A DNA stretch of 10,686 nucleotides, from positions 1-10,686 of the forward strand of contig JAVBNP010000262.1 in assembly GCA_031551455.1 (NCBI GenBank). Direction: 5' to 3'. Origin of the DNA: JAIRLS01 sp031551455 (GTDB lineage: Bacteria > Bacteroidota > Bacteroidia > Bacteroidales > UBA4181). Below are positions 1-8,753 of this stretch, one piece after another. The position numbers and the translations under genes are program-made. The notes beneath the pieces were generated by a model. That model did no database searches. It was not told where the DNA came from and saw only the letters and a program-made list of their open reading frames with translations. The first letter of the stretch is position 1. Each line of letters opens with the position of its first letter.

Positions 1-1585
1 CGAAATTACGGGGTTGCATCACGCCGGTGTATTTTTGTATTTCGGCGAAATCGGGAAAAGTTTGATATTGCCCCGTTTCATGCGCCACGACGGGAATCGT
101 CACGGAATTAAGTGCGACCGTAAAATTTCGGTTGGTGCAAGGCTTTTGTTTATTGATAATTCCACCTTCATCCGAACCGACAAAAGCATACGATCCTCTG
201 ATTTCGGTGCTGTTGTCGGCAACCCTCTTTCCGGTACGGGAAGACACAAAGAAATCTTCGGAAGGATACGGATGCGGATCGGTCAGGAAATTATTCGAGC
301 CGTTGGCATACAAATGCCGGCGATCCATACTTTTAAGATAATCGGTTATCGTACATATGACAGCAGCATCGCCGGTCAGCTCATTACCTAAAGCAAACAT
401 GACAAATGAAGGATGGTTGCCGTATGTTTCCATGATGCGCCGACCTTCCGCTTTCATATAGTCGACAAGTTTCCGGTTTTCTGGATTGACTTGAGTCCAT
501 ATGGGCAGCTCGGATTGCAGAAAGATACCCGATTCGTCGGCAGCCTCGAACGCTGCGGCGGACGGCGTCCAAGAATGAAAACGCACATGGTTGATGCCGT
601 ATGATTTGGCTATCGAAAAATACCGTATCCAGTCCGCTTTATCGACGCTTGCATAGCCGGTAAGCGGAAAAACGCCGGCATCGTGTTTGCCCCGCAGGAA
701 AACCGTACGTCCGTTGTTGGTCAGTTTACCGGAACGGGCGTCGAAATCCCGAATCCCGAATCTCTCCCGACAGATATGACTTCCATCGTCAAGATATGCT
801 TCCAAGCGATACAGGTACGGGTTGTATTCATCCCAAAGAGCGGGATTTGCAATCTCAAAATCGATATTTACGAAAGTATTGCCCGGTACAACATCTGCTT
901 TAATTTGCTTTTTTGCCGCTATCTTCCCCGCGGCATCCTTCACCAAAACGGTTATTTTTTTATCTTTCGCATTATTATCGGCCGCATTGAATATTTCCAG
1001 TCGGGCATTGCATTTTCCCGATGTCGCCGCATCAATCCGTACATTTCGGACAGTTACATCATCAAGACGTTTGAGGTAAAATTTGCCCAAGATACCGTTC
1101 CAATTTGTCTGCACATCATCCGCCCAAGCATGTGAAGCGCCCAAAGGGAGTAAGCTCTTGTTATTGTCGATAACAATTTTTATCCGATTGATGCCCGGCT
1201 TGAATACGTTTTTGATGAGATATACGTGCGGAACGGAAACACTTTCCTGCATGCCGATGGGCGTATCGTTCACCGTTACTTTCGACACTTTAGTACGCTC
1301 CATATACAATTCCACGCAACAGCCCGTCCATGAATTCGGTATGTTGACGTCTTTTTCGTATACGGCCTCTCCCGTATATCGGTAAGGCGCGGTCAAAGAG
1401 TATGTCGAGGAGTCCGATACCGGAATACCGATCTTATTTTCGGCAAGTGAACCGGGAAACTTAACGGTATGTTTTACCGAATCGATCGTGACGTTCCATA
1501 TCCCGGACAGATCAATGAAATTGTTTTCTCGCTTACAGGACAAGAATGTAAGACCTACCAAAAGATATGATACTATCCTCGACAT
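1..1585 (-). CDS. Glycoside hydrolase family 2 lipoprotein, C-terminus beyond the left edge
   Basis: I translated this frame from an ATG at 1585-1583; it stays open for 528 codons to the left edge. The N-terminus has a short hydrophobic segment ending in FLSC (Cys17), a lipoprotein signal, so the protein is probably anchored to a membrane facing periplasm or surface. Order: GH2 sugar-binding beta-sandwich (about 22-175, with LSGIWNVTID at its start), Ig-like domain (about 176-285), then the TIM barrel. The barrel opens with FLRGKHDAGVFP (297-308) and has RFHSWTP (335-341), FALGNEL with the probable acid/base Glu402, and AHETGQYQ with the probable nucleophile Glu503. Family knowledge: GH2 enzymes are retaining exo-acting hydrolases (beta-galactosidase, beta-glucuronidase, beta-mannosidase, arabinopyranosidase and others). 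Specificity cannot be read here. The start lies 27 bases after the stop of the GH106 fusion gene, so the two are probably cotranscribed. Confidence is high for the family and low for the substrate. Confidence 0.93.
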   Translation of the reverse strand, partial: MSRIVSYLLVGLTFLSCKRENNFIDLSGIWNVTIDSVKHTVKFPGSLAENKIGIPVSDSSTYSLTAPYRYTGEAVYEKDVNIPNSWTGCCVELYMERTKVSKVTVNDTPIGMQESVSVPHVYLIKNVFKPGINRIKIVIDNNKSLLPLGASHAWADDVQTNWNGILGKFYLKRLDDVTVRNVRIDAATSGKCNARLEIFNAADNNAKDKKITVLVKDAAGKIAAKKQIKADVVPGNTFVNIDFEIANPALWDEYNPYLYRLEAYLDDGSHICRERFGIRDFDARSGKLTNNGRTVFLRGKHDAGVFPLTGYASVDKADWIRYFSIAKSYGINHVRFHSWTPSAAAFEAADESGIFLQSELPIWTQVNPENRKLVDYMKAEGRRIMETYGNHPSFVMFALGNELTGDAAVICTITDYLKSMDRRHLYANGSNNFLTDPHPYPSEDFFVSSRTGKRVADNSTEIRGSYAFVGSDEGGIINKQKPCTNRNFTVALNSVTIPVVAHETGQYQTFPDFAEIQKYTGVMQPRNF

Positions 1586-1612
1586 ATCACGTTGATTTTA
1601 TGCTCGAATCGT

Positions 1613-4600
1613 TTATTTTACCACCAATGCGTGTTCGCTTTCAAAAATCAGCCGTACCGGTCCGATCAAACCGGAAGGCATGAGGGACTTTCCTTCCAGA
1701 TGAGGCCATTTCCATCCGACAAATGTTGTGCGGGAAGAAGATCCGGGAGTACCTTCGGCCACTCGTCGGGGGATTTCCCGCAACGCCATGCCTTCTACCG
1801 TTGTTCCTTTATTATTCGTCCATTCGCTGTCATCCGGGTATTGACTGTCGCCAATCAACCGATTGACCCAAAGGTTGGCTACCCGTATTTCCAATCGGTT
1901 TTTTCCGGGCAGGAGATGTTCGGTGATATCCGTTTGATAAGGCGACTTCCATAGTATTCCGAGCGATTTTCCGTTTAGGATCACTTCGGCAATAACTTCA
2001 ACCTTTCCCAAATCGAGAATGCACTTCGTTCCTTTTGCCGATTGGCTTGCGTTTACTCGGAAAGAGGCGGAATAAAGCGCAGAGCCCGAATAATAGCGTA
2101 TGTTCGGATCATTGTGTTCCTTCCAATCGATCAATTGAGGAAAGGAAACGGATTTTTTCCGATCCGGAAAGAGTACATTCCACGGGCCGGTCAGCTCGAC
2201 CGGTTTCGGAGGTGCGGAAACGGAAATGTTTCGAGAAGTGCCGTCGGACAGTTCAACTTGTACGTTTGCCGCCTTTTCGCTTTGCACAAGTATGCGGTCG
2301 CCATCTCGGTCGAGTTTTATTTGCGAAGCGTCAACATCTCCCGAGACGGATGCAACACCGATTTCGTTCCGCAAGGGTGACCGGAAAACCACGAAAACGG
2401 ATTCGGCGGGCTTCAAACTCAAGGTAACATTCATATTTCCGTCCGTTGACTTGTGAAAAGCCGGGGCGACTTCGATTCGACCGTCTTCCGGATACCACAA
2501 CTCCGGCAGTCGGGAATCGACCCGAAATGTTGCTTCTATGGTTTTCGGAGTGTCGTGTTGATTCGTGACGAAATAGAAGTCCGTTCCCTCCGCTTCCCGA
2601 TGTATGAACTCGATCCCGTTTCCGGGATAAAGTGTTTTTCCCGAATTGTTTTCTCCGAGAACACGATACGAAAAATCCGGAGCCGATTTCCGGAAATCGG
2701 CAATCTCTTTCAATGAAATTCCCCAAGCAACGATTCCCGAACCGTATCGGTGAGTTTTGACGGCTTCCCCGTCACAATTCGCCCAGATCCGATTGGCCAA
2801 CGAAAAGAATTCCTTCTCCTTTTCCGGGCTCTCCAAGCCGGGCATTCGTGAGGGTTTCGGACAAACGACACTGGCACCGGCACGAATCAATTCTTCGACT
2901 TTTCGAAGAACTTCCGGCGTCATATGCGGTTGATCGGGCAGTATCAGCGCTTTATATGCTTTCCCTCCGGGTATTCGCAATTCTCCGTTAACCGTTTCAA
3001 GCGCGTCAAATATTTCCGTGTTGCAGAAATCGTAATCGAAACCCGTTGGAGGAGCAGGATTCAATTGCGTGCGCGTCAACGGTGCCAACGGCGCATCTTC
3101 TCCGGCGTAATAGAGAAAATCGGTCACGGGTTTTCCTTGTTGAAGCAGATATTGACAACGGGATAGGTAATCGGTCCAGCCGTTGATGTAAGGCCACCAA
3201 GTGTTGCGACGATCAAAGCGGGCGCCGTATCCGCCCAGTCCGAATCCGGGGGCGACTTCATACGGATCGTGGGCAAAAGCATGAAGGCTGAATTGGTTAA
3301 TGCCCGCACCGAAAAAATAATCTCCCTGAATTTTAAAATCCCGGGGCGATTCTTCGAAAATCCGATAAGGTGCTCCCGTGAAAGCTTCGGAACCGACAAC
3401 GGTCCGACCGTAGGTATGCGCGGCGGACGAGACGAGTTTGGCCGTCGCCGTCGGGAATTCTTCGGGAGAAGCCACCCACCATTCGTTCATGGGCAAATCG
3501 ACCAAACCCGCCACTTTAAAATCGTTGGTATTCCCGAAACTTCCGTAAGGTTCGGCCGCCAGAAACAGTCCTTTTTTATGGCACATCCGCGCCATTTCTC
3601 CATAGAAATTCTCCGCCAACAGGTCGCCGATCGTTTTACGAAAATCCCAAAGAAATTTTTCGGAAGTTTCCATGTCTTTCACGACTCGGCCCGTCAGTGC
3701 CGGCAAGTACAACAAAGGATCGTACCCCCGACGTGTTTCGAATTCCCGGTCAAACTCCGGTGTCCAATTCTGATGTCCGGCTTCATAACTGTCGATTAGT
3801 ACGAATTTAACCGTTCCCGGAGCCGCCGCTTCCAACGAATCGACCATTCGTCCGGCTGAGTGCTCCCAAAAGTATCGAACCGCGGAAGCGGACAATTTAT
3901 TAATCTCCAATCCTCGTCCTCCCGCCGCAGCCGGATGGTTTTGTCGGCCGGTCGGTTGATAACCCAACCGAAGGATGGTCCATTCGCCGGGAGGAACTTC
4001 CCATTGCAGTCGGCCGTTTTGGTCGAGGTATTTCGAAATATCGATGATTTTTGCGGGATCCAACATATCCGTATTTTCGGGAGTTCTTTGATCCTTCACG
4101 TAAGCAGTGTATTTGTGAAAACCGCTTTTTCCCCACCAATCCTTTATACGAAAAGGCGTTCCTTCTTTTTCGCCCTTCGGGGTCGGGAATGCCAACAGGA
4201 TAATGTCGTGATAATGCCCGGCCACCCGTTCACGGGGAACATAATAACGTTTGTTCACTTCCGCATTCTTTTGCATATCGCGTTCGATCCCGAGCGCCGG
4301 CAGAGGTGTTTCCAAAAGAGCATCGAACCGAGTCGGTCCCGCCACTTGTTTTTCCGTCCATACGACTTCCTGCATGGCTTGTTCCGGTTCCACCCAAGGG
4401 CCTCCGCTCACGGACCAACCGGAACCATTGCAGATTCCCATTTCCAATCCGAGTCGGGCGGATTCCCGTCCGGTATGTTTCAACATGTCAAACCAAGCAT
4501 CGCTCATGTAATCGACCGGACCGGGCAACGGCATGCCCTCGCTGCTGTTGAACAACGTAAATCCGCCGAAACCGCTTTTCCGGAAAGATTCGAGATCCTT

Positions 4601-5803
4601 GGTGATCGCTTCTTTGGAAATATGTCCGTTCAACCAATGCCACCACAGTTGCGGTTTATATTGAACGGAAGGAGACCGAAATTCGGCTTCCGATAAAAGC
4701 CGTCCGGCGGCAATATCCGGTGTATTTTCCGTTTTCCCGAGGGCTTCGCGGATGGCATTCAATCGTTCCGGAACCAACCGTCCGTTTTTGTAGTCGTTCA
4801 ATACCGGGGCAATCCATCCGCCTTCGTCGTATTCGTTCCATGCGTAGATTAAGATACTTGCAACAGACGATTCTTTCCGATGTTTTTTAACCCAGTTCAC
4901 TCCCGCAACCACTTGATCCGCCAGTTCTTTTGCGGTAGGTTCCATGCACCAACTGTTGCGGTAGTAATCGGTCCACATGCTTTTCCGTCCCATTCTGGGT
5001 CGAGGATCCCAACCGGACGTAACGATCGGGATTACCTCAAATCCCCGTTCCCGATATTCATTCCACGAAGCTCGTTCACGCGATGCCATATCCGCATAAG
5101 GTTCTCCGTCTTTCCCGGCAGTCTTGTAACGGCTGACTCCGTCCGCTCCCGTCGCTTTGGCATTCGCACAGGGATCGACCATCCCCATCATCGCGATGTA
5201 CGGATCCGGAAGACCGGCCGTTTTGGTCGCTTCCCTAAGTTTCTTCATCATCTCCGCACTCCGTTCGTCCGCCTCGAAAACGTAAACCAACGGGCGACCT
5301 CCGGCTACGGTCTGATAACTGTCCCGCTTAAAATCCCGAATGAGTTTTTTTACCGCTTCATCCGAATCGAAATGTCCGCTCTCGCAAACCGCACACATTT
5401 TTACTTCATTCGCATACCGGCTGGATTGGTGAAGTAACCGAGCCGCCGCCAAACCGTCCCCGTTGTCTTTGTACCAACAGTAGGCCCAATAGTCAATCCC
5501 TGCATCGCGGGCCAACAGAATTTCTTGATCGATCAGTTCCTGCGAAATGTAGGGCATTTCCACTTGTCCGTCCGTCACGGAGGCAAAATACGGAATCCTG
5601 TGAGCGTATTCTTTAAAAGAAAGATTACCGGCGACCAACCAAGGAACCGTATTGTCGGCAATACCGTTGTTGGTTCGATACATGCCGTCCCATCGAATGG
5701 TGCCGATCAATACATCGGTATCGTTGTTTTGTCCATATGCATGTGTCGAAATCCAAATGAATATCAATAAAAGAAACTGTCTGCTTAATGAATGAAATTT
5801 CAT
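1613..5803 (-). CDS. Two-enzyme fusion: GH99/WbsX-like module plus GH106 alpha-L-rhamnosidase
   Basis: This 1396-aa protein starts with a Sec signal peptide (about 1-24, ending HAYG) and no lipobox, so it is probably periplasmic. Residues about 31-357 form a GH99/WbsX-like barrel, with YWAYCWYKD (105-113) and the terminal motif WNEYDEGGW (322-330; Glu324 and Glu327). Residues about 370-1396 are a full-length GH106 enzyme. It opens with QLWWHWLNG (385-393), then GGFTLF (413-418), GICNGSGWS (456-464), DSYEAGHQNWTP (671-682), AAEPYG (749-754) and GSEAFTG (804-810). It ends in a GH2-type sugar-binding beta-sandwich (about 1203-1310). GH106 enzymes are inverting, calcium-dependent exo-alpha-L-rhamnosidases. 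Typical GH106 proteins are about 1100 aa, and the excess here equals the N-terminal module. I see no frameshift or internal start signal between the modules, so this is one polypeptide. The exact catalytic glutamates of GH106 are not assigned here. Confidence is high for both module families; activity of the first module is unproven. Confidence 0.95.
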   Translation of the reverse strand: MKFHSLSRQFLLLIFIWISTHAYGQNNDTDVLIGTIRWDGMYRTNNGIADNTVPWLVAGNLSFKEYAHRIPYFASVTDGQVEMPYISQELIDQEILLARDAGIDYWAYCWYKDNGDGLAAARLLHQSSRYANEVKMCAVCESGHFDSDEAVKKLIRDFKRDSYQTVAGGRPLVYVFEADERSAEMMKKLREATKTAGLPDPYIAMMGMVDPCANAKATGADGVSRYKTAGKDGEPYADMASRERASWNEYRERGFEVIPIVTSGWDPRPRMGRKSMWTDYYRNSWCMEPTAKELADQVVAGVNWVKKHRKESSVASILIYAWNEYDEGGWIAPVLNDYKNGRLVPERLNAIREALGKTENTPDIAAGRLLSEAEFRSPSVQYKPQLWWHWLNGHISKEAITKDLESFRKSGFGGFTLFNSSEGMPLPGPVDYMSDAWFDMLKHTGRESARLGLEMGICNGSGWSVSGGPWVEPEQAMQEVVWTEKQVAGPTRFDALLETPLPALGIERDMQKNAEVNKRYYVPRERVAGHYHDIILLAFPTPKGEKEGTPFRIKDWWGKSGFHKYTAYVKDQRTPENTDMLDPAKIIDISKYLDQNGRLQWEVPPGEWTILRLGYQPTGRQNHPAAAGGRGLEINKLSASAVRYFWEHSAGRMVDSLEAAAPGTVKFVLIDSYEAGHQNWTPEFDREFETRRGYDPLLYLPALTGRVVKDMETSEKFLWDFRKTIGDLLAENFYGEMARMCHKKGLFLAAEPYGSFGNTNDFKVAGLVDLPMNEWWVASPEEFPTATAKLVSSAAHTYGRTVVGSEAFTGAPYRIFEESPRDFKIQGDYFFGAGINQFSLHAFAHDPYEVAPGFGLGGYGARFDRRNTWWPYINGWTDYLSRCQYLLQQGKPVTDFLYYAGEDAPLAPLTRTQLNPAPPTGFDYDFCNTEIFDALETVNGELRIPGGKAYKALILPDQPHMTPEVLRKVEELIRAGASVVCPKPSRMPGLESPEKEKEFFSLANRIWANCDGEAVKTHRYGSGIVAWGISLKEIADFRKSAPDFSYRVLGENNSGKTLYPGNGIEFIHREAEGTDFYFVTNQHDTPKTIEATFRVDSRLPELWYPEDGRIEVAPAFHKSTDGNMNVTLSLKPAESVFVVFRSPLRNEIGVASVSGDVDASQIKLDRDGDRILVQSEKAANVQVELSDGTSRNISVSAPPKPVELTGPWNVLFPDRKKSVSFPQLIDWKEHNDPNIRYYSGSALYSASFRVNASQSAKGTKCILDLGKVEVIAEVILNGKSLGILWKSPYQTDITEHLLPGKNRLEIRVANLWVNRLIGDSQYPDDSEWTNNKGTTVEGMALREIPRRVAEGTPGSSSRTTFVGWKWPHLEGKSLMPSGLIGPVRLIFESEHALVVK

Positions 5804-5878
5804 TTCGGGGTTATTAATGGTTTTTATAAATTACAAATGAAATCGGCTAAAGAGGCTGAAATCAAAAAGTCGAAAATG

Positions 5879-5954
5879 AACGTCATTGCGAATCACGAGG
5901 TACGAGTGATGAAGCAATCTTTGAAATTGCTTCGCTATCGCTCGCAATGACGTT
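5879..5954. repeat. Palindromic intergenic repeat (REP/MITE-like, CATTGCGA family)
   Basis: The 13-base ends AACGTCATTGCGA and TCGCAATGACGTT are perfect reverse complements. Inside them, GAAGCAAT and ATTGCTTC form an 8-bp stem around a 7-base loop, and ATCAC/GTGAT can form a small side hairpin on one arm. From memory, repeats with the words GTCATTGCGA and GAAGCAAT are dispersed in many bacterial genomes, including Bacteroidota; they are non-coding and probably non-autonomous. The element fills about half of the 155-base gap between two genes and begins 4 bases after the stop codon of the gene at 5959-7164. Folded in mRNA it could attenuate transcription or protect the upstream message. Copy number in the genome cannot be judged from one window. 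Confidence 0.85.
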
Positions 5955-5958
5955 ATGT

Positions 5959-7164
5959 TTAATTTCCGAATACGGCTTTTACCGCTTCCAGATAGCCCAT
6001 TCCGTTACGGGTGTCGGGTTCGAGATAACTTCCTTCCGTCCATTCGTTCCAGCAATTAATGCTGATGATACGCGGACTGTTCGGATTTGCCAATATCTTC
6101 TCTTTGGACATTTGAAGCGCCTGCTTGAAATTTTCGGGTGTATTATTTTTGATCAGATTCGTATAGGGATATTGCCCCGGTTCCCATTCCGCATCCGGAT
6201 CGCAACGCGGGGTTACATCCCACCCCATGGTTATGTTGGGGTGATACGGAAGTGAATATTTGTCGGCGGTATTCCAATATTCGAAATATTGATCCCTCAC
6301 TAAATTATAATCGGTTTGCCGATCGGGAAGATTAGCGTGTTGAATCCATACATAGGTGGTAAACGAATCAAAATCGAGCGCCTTGATCATATCTTCCACA
6401 TTATCCGGCTGTACATCCACCGGTAAAACGGGATTACCCCACATAACAACATTCCAGTGTACTCCTTTTAATCCGGCGGCTTTCGCTTTTTCACGCATCA
6501 GGTTCATGGCTTGTTTCGCGGCCTCGATACTGCCGAAACATTGCACGAATGTTTTGATATGGTAGACCGAAAAATATGCCTTACCGTCGACCAGCCAATA
6601 ATTGGGCTGCGTGAAATATTGCTTGACCAAAATATCGCAAATCTCTTTGTACCTTTCCGGAGAAACAACACCCGGATACAATAATTTGGCCTCCGTTCCT
6701 TTTTTATAAGGATGTCCGTCCGCCCAGTCGTGATTGGCCCACATCAAACCGAATTTCATTTTATTTTTGTTCTTTGCTTGCAGGAATCCTTCGTCGAGGC
6801 AACGATTCAGGAAGGGACCATCCTCATACATGTACCAATCGAAAATAAAAGCGTCGATACCGTGGTCGGTCGCCACCTTGATTTTCCGAGCCATCTCTTT
6901 CGGATCTTTTTCGTCCGTATATCCCCAAGCCGGAACAATCGGTTGGTTATGTTCGGGAAAACGGGGTTTAGCCGTCTTGACCAACTCCCATTCCGACCAC
7001 CCTTTGCCTTTGCGGGCTTCATTTCGCGGATCGCCGGTATGGTAATCGGGGAAATAATAACAAGCCACCGTAATATCTTCGGCATCCGTTTTCTTTTGCG
7101 TGTTGCCGCAGCCGCACAGAATGATCATCGCCGTAAACAATGGGGAAAATAATATTTTATTCAT
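5959..7164 (-). CDS. GH99/WbsX-like glycoside hydrolase lipoprotein (copy A)
   Basis: This is a 401-aa protein. Its signal ends in LCGC (16-19), so Cys19 is the likely lipidation site and the protein is membrane-anchored outside the cytoplasm. One TIM-barrel-like domain fills residues about 30-400. It starts with ITVACYYFPDYHTGD (31-45), followed by GKGWSEWELVKTAKPRF (53-69), FIFDWYMYEDGPFLN (106-120), MWANHDW (141-147), and near the C-terminus WNEWTEGSYLEPD (372-384). This is the pattern of proteins named GH99-like or WbsX-like (Pfam Glyco_tran_WbsX). The Glu374/Glu377 pair in NEWTEG matches the spacing of the catalytic glutamates of GH99 endo-alpha-mannosidase (inference from motif). The closest relative in the window is the gene at 8754-9956. 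The WbsX name implies a glycosyltransferase, but an extracytoplasmic lipoprotein next to GH106 and GH2 points to a hydrolase. The ATG start is fixed by the signal peptide. The gene follows its upstream neighbour by 42 bases. Confidence 0.93.
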   Translation of the reverse strand: MNKILFSPLFTAMIILCGCGNTQKKTDAEDITVACYYFPDYHTGDPRNEARKGKGWSEWELVKTAKPRFPEHNQPIVPAWGYTDEKDPKEMARKIKVATDHGIDAFIFDWYMYEDGPFLNRCLDEGFLQAKNKNKMKFGLMWANHDWADGHPYKKGTEAKLLYPGVVSPERYKEICDILVKQYFTQPNYWLVDGKAYFSVYHIKTFVQCFGSIEAAKQAMNLMREKAKAAGLKGVHWNVVMWGNPVLPVDVQPDNVEDMIKALDFDSFTTYVWIQHANLPDRQTDYNLVRDQYFEYWNTADKYSLPYHPNITMGWDVTPRCDPDAEWEPGQYPYTNLIKNNTPENFKQALQMSKEKILANPNSPRIISINCWNEWTEGSYLEPDTRNGMGYLEAVKAVFGN

Positions 7165-7206
7165 CGTATCGTATTTTTATGAATCGGTATGTTTGTTTCG
7201 TACTTT

Positions 7207-8688
7207 CTATTTGTATATCGTAAGTGACGGATCGGTGTAAGGTCCCAAACCAATATCTTCGGGTAACAGATCTTCGTGTTGTTGCGGCGCTCCGGGGGCA
7301 AATACGCGTCTGACCGCATCCAAATACCCGAAACCGTATTCCCGATACGGCGCAATATAATGTCCCTCACCCCATTCGTTCCAATTATCGAGAAGGATCA
7401 TGCGGCTTCCCAGTTCACCTTTCGGCATATATTCTTCTATGAATTTGCGTCCGCGACGGAGCAACGTTTCGTAATCCCGGGGAGGCAGTTTCCAAATCGA
7501 ACTTTCATCGTGCCACCCGCTCCATGCCTGCGTAAACGTTACTACTTGGGGTATTTGGTAATGCAATGCCTGTATCTGTGCGATTTGCCTTAATTGGCTT
7601 TCAATGGCCGTTGCGGGAGAAGGATTATTATCCACATGCCAACAGTAAGCGAAGGTGTAATCCATTCCCATCGCAGCCATACGCGCTACCCGAAGCGGAT
7701 CGGAACCGCGGTATTCACCCAGTACATAAAGCCCGTCAAACCCGGCTTCCTTGCACATCCGACGCATCAGATCGATTGCCTTGCGCGCGACATCATCGCC
7801 CCCGAGATCTTCGGCAAGCCCCGTAGGACGGTATATGAATAAAACCGGCTTGTTATCTATTTTCAAATAGTTATCGCGCTTGAAGAACTTTTCGATCCAG
7901 TAGGGCATCAGATTGTCCCGGAGATCAGCTAAATCGGAAATACCCGACTTACCACGTTGGCCGTTCTCCCACATAATGGTAAAGTTCATTTGATTGCCGT
8001 AGCGCGATTTAAAAAAGGCATCGTCCAAAATGCTTTTTTCGTGTCTGGTTCTTACGGCGCCTCCTTGCGAGTCCCTGTACCAACAGTAGATGAAAAACGA
8101 AATCCCGTGATCGAGCGCCCATACGGTTTCCCAATCGGCTACTTCGGGATTATCCATCAAATAGTAACCCAACGCAGGGGTGCGTTCCTGGTGGTTTTCA
8201 ATTACTCCTTTCCAAAGATACATATAGTCTTTATCCCACAGAGGGCAATTATGCGCTCCGACCAGAAAATCCGTTTTAACGGGCTTCGGTTCGGGCACGT
8301 AATCGCGCTTTTCTATCCGGCGCGGTTCCAACACCACTTGTGAAACGGTAATTCGGTCAATGACTTTACCCTTTTCGACCAACTCGACGGAAAAATCCTT
8401 TTGTCCCGGTTCTTTACAAACCACATCCCAACTGTGGTAGGGCGCTCCCGACGGCAATGTTGTTGCTTTGAGCGTTTTTTGCGTACTGCCGTCTTTTGGG
8501 AGAATGAGGCGACATTCATAACTTTTTTTCGCGCCGTTTTTCACGATTACTCTGAAACGGAAAGGTCTCTCGGCCCGTATTACGGGACAATCCGACTGAA
8601 AGCTGTTTGGCAGGATCGAAATACCCTCTTGAGCAAAAAGAACGGGGCACCCGAAAAAGAAAAAGAACAGAAAGAATAAATTTTTCAT
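7207..8688 (-). CDS. Secreted two-domain GH99-like protein with N-terminal beta-sandwich
   Basis: I place the start at 8688 because that ATG begins a clear signal peptide (residues 1-20, very Phe-rich, ending LFAQ), giving 493 aa. An upstream extension to 8850 in this frame would precede the signal peptide with charged sequence and overlap the 3' end of the neighbouring gene. Residues about 24-120 look like an Ig-like or other beta-sandwich domain (RFRVIVKNG, KDFSVELVEKGKVIDRITVSQ). The barrel spans about 138-465: FLVGAHNCPLW (141-151), FFIYCWYRDSQGG (198-210), FTIMWENGQ (236-244) and DNWNEWGEGHYIAP (434-447) with Glu438/Glu441. The YCWY and IAP variants resemble the N-terminal module of the GH106 fusion more than the lipoprotein copies on either side. 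A polar tail of about 28 residues follows. There is no lipobox, so the protein is probably periplasmic. It is likely a glycoside hydrolase; the substrate is unknown. Confidence 0.9.
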   Translation of the reverse strand: MKNLFFLFFFFFGCPVLFAQEGISILPNSFQSDCPVIRAERPFRFRVIVKNGAKKSYECRLILPKDGSTQKTLKATTLPSGAPYHSWDVVCKEPGQKDFSVELVEKGKVIDRITVSQVVLEPRRIEKRDYVPEPKPVKTDFLVGAHNCPLWDKDYMYLWKGVIENHQERTPALGYYLMDNPEVADWETVWALDHGISFFIYCWYRDSQGGAVRTRHEKSILDDAFFKSRYGNQMNFTIMWENGQRGKSGISDLADLRDNLMPYWIEKFFKRDNYLKIDNKPVLFIYRPTGLAEDLGGDDVARKAIDLMRRMCKEAGFDGLYVLGEYRGSDPLRVARMAAMGMDYTFAYCWHVDNNPSPATAIESQLRQIAQIQALHYQIPQVVTFTQAWSGWHDESSIWKLPPRDYETLLRRGRKFIEEYMPKGELGSRMILLDNWNEWGEGHYIAPYREYGFGYLDAVRRVFAPGAPQQHEDLLPEDIGLGPYTDPSLTIYK

Positions 8689-8753
8689 AATTAATGTTTT
8701 AAAGTTGTCGCATAAAATCATATTGCCGTTTTGAATGTCTTGATATCGGAGTT

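Noticed and set aside
3860..4696. A long plus-strand open frame (278 codons) opposite the GH106 fusion gene.
   Set aside because: It is antisense to a well-supported enzyme, shows no recognisable domain, and is rich in residues expected from a reverse reading of a real gene.
5804..5878. A promoter for the GH106 fusion gene in the gap upstream of 5803.
   Set aside because: AT-rich TAATTTAT is present on the minus strand, but it misses the -7 consensus end and no TTTG lies at a suitable distance.
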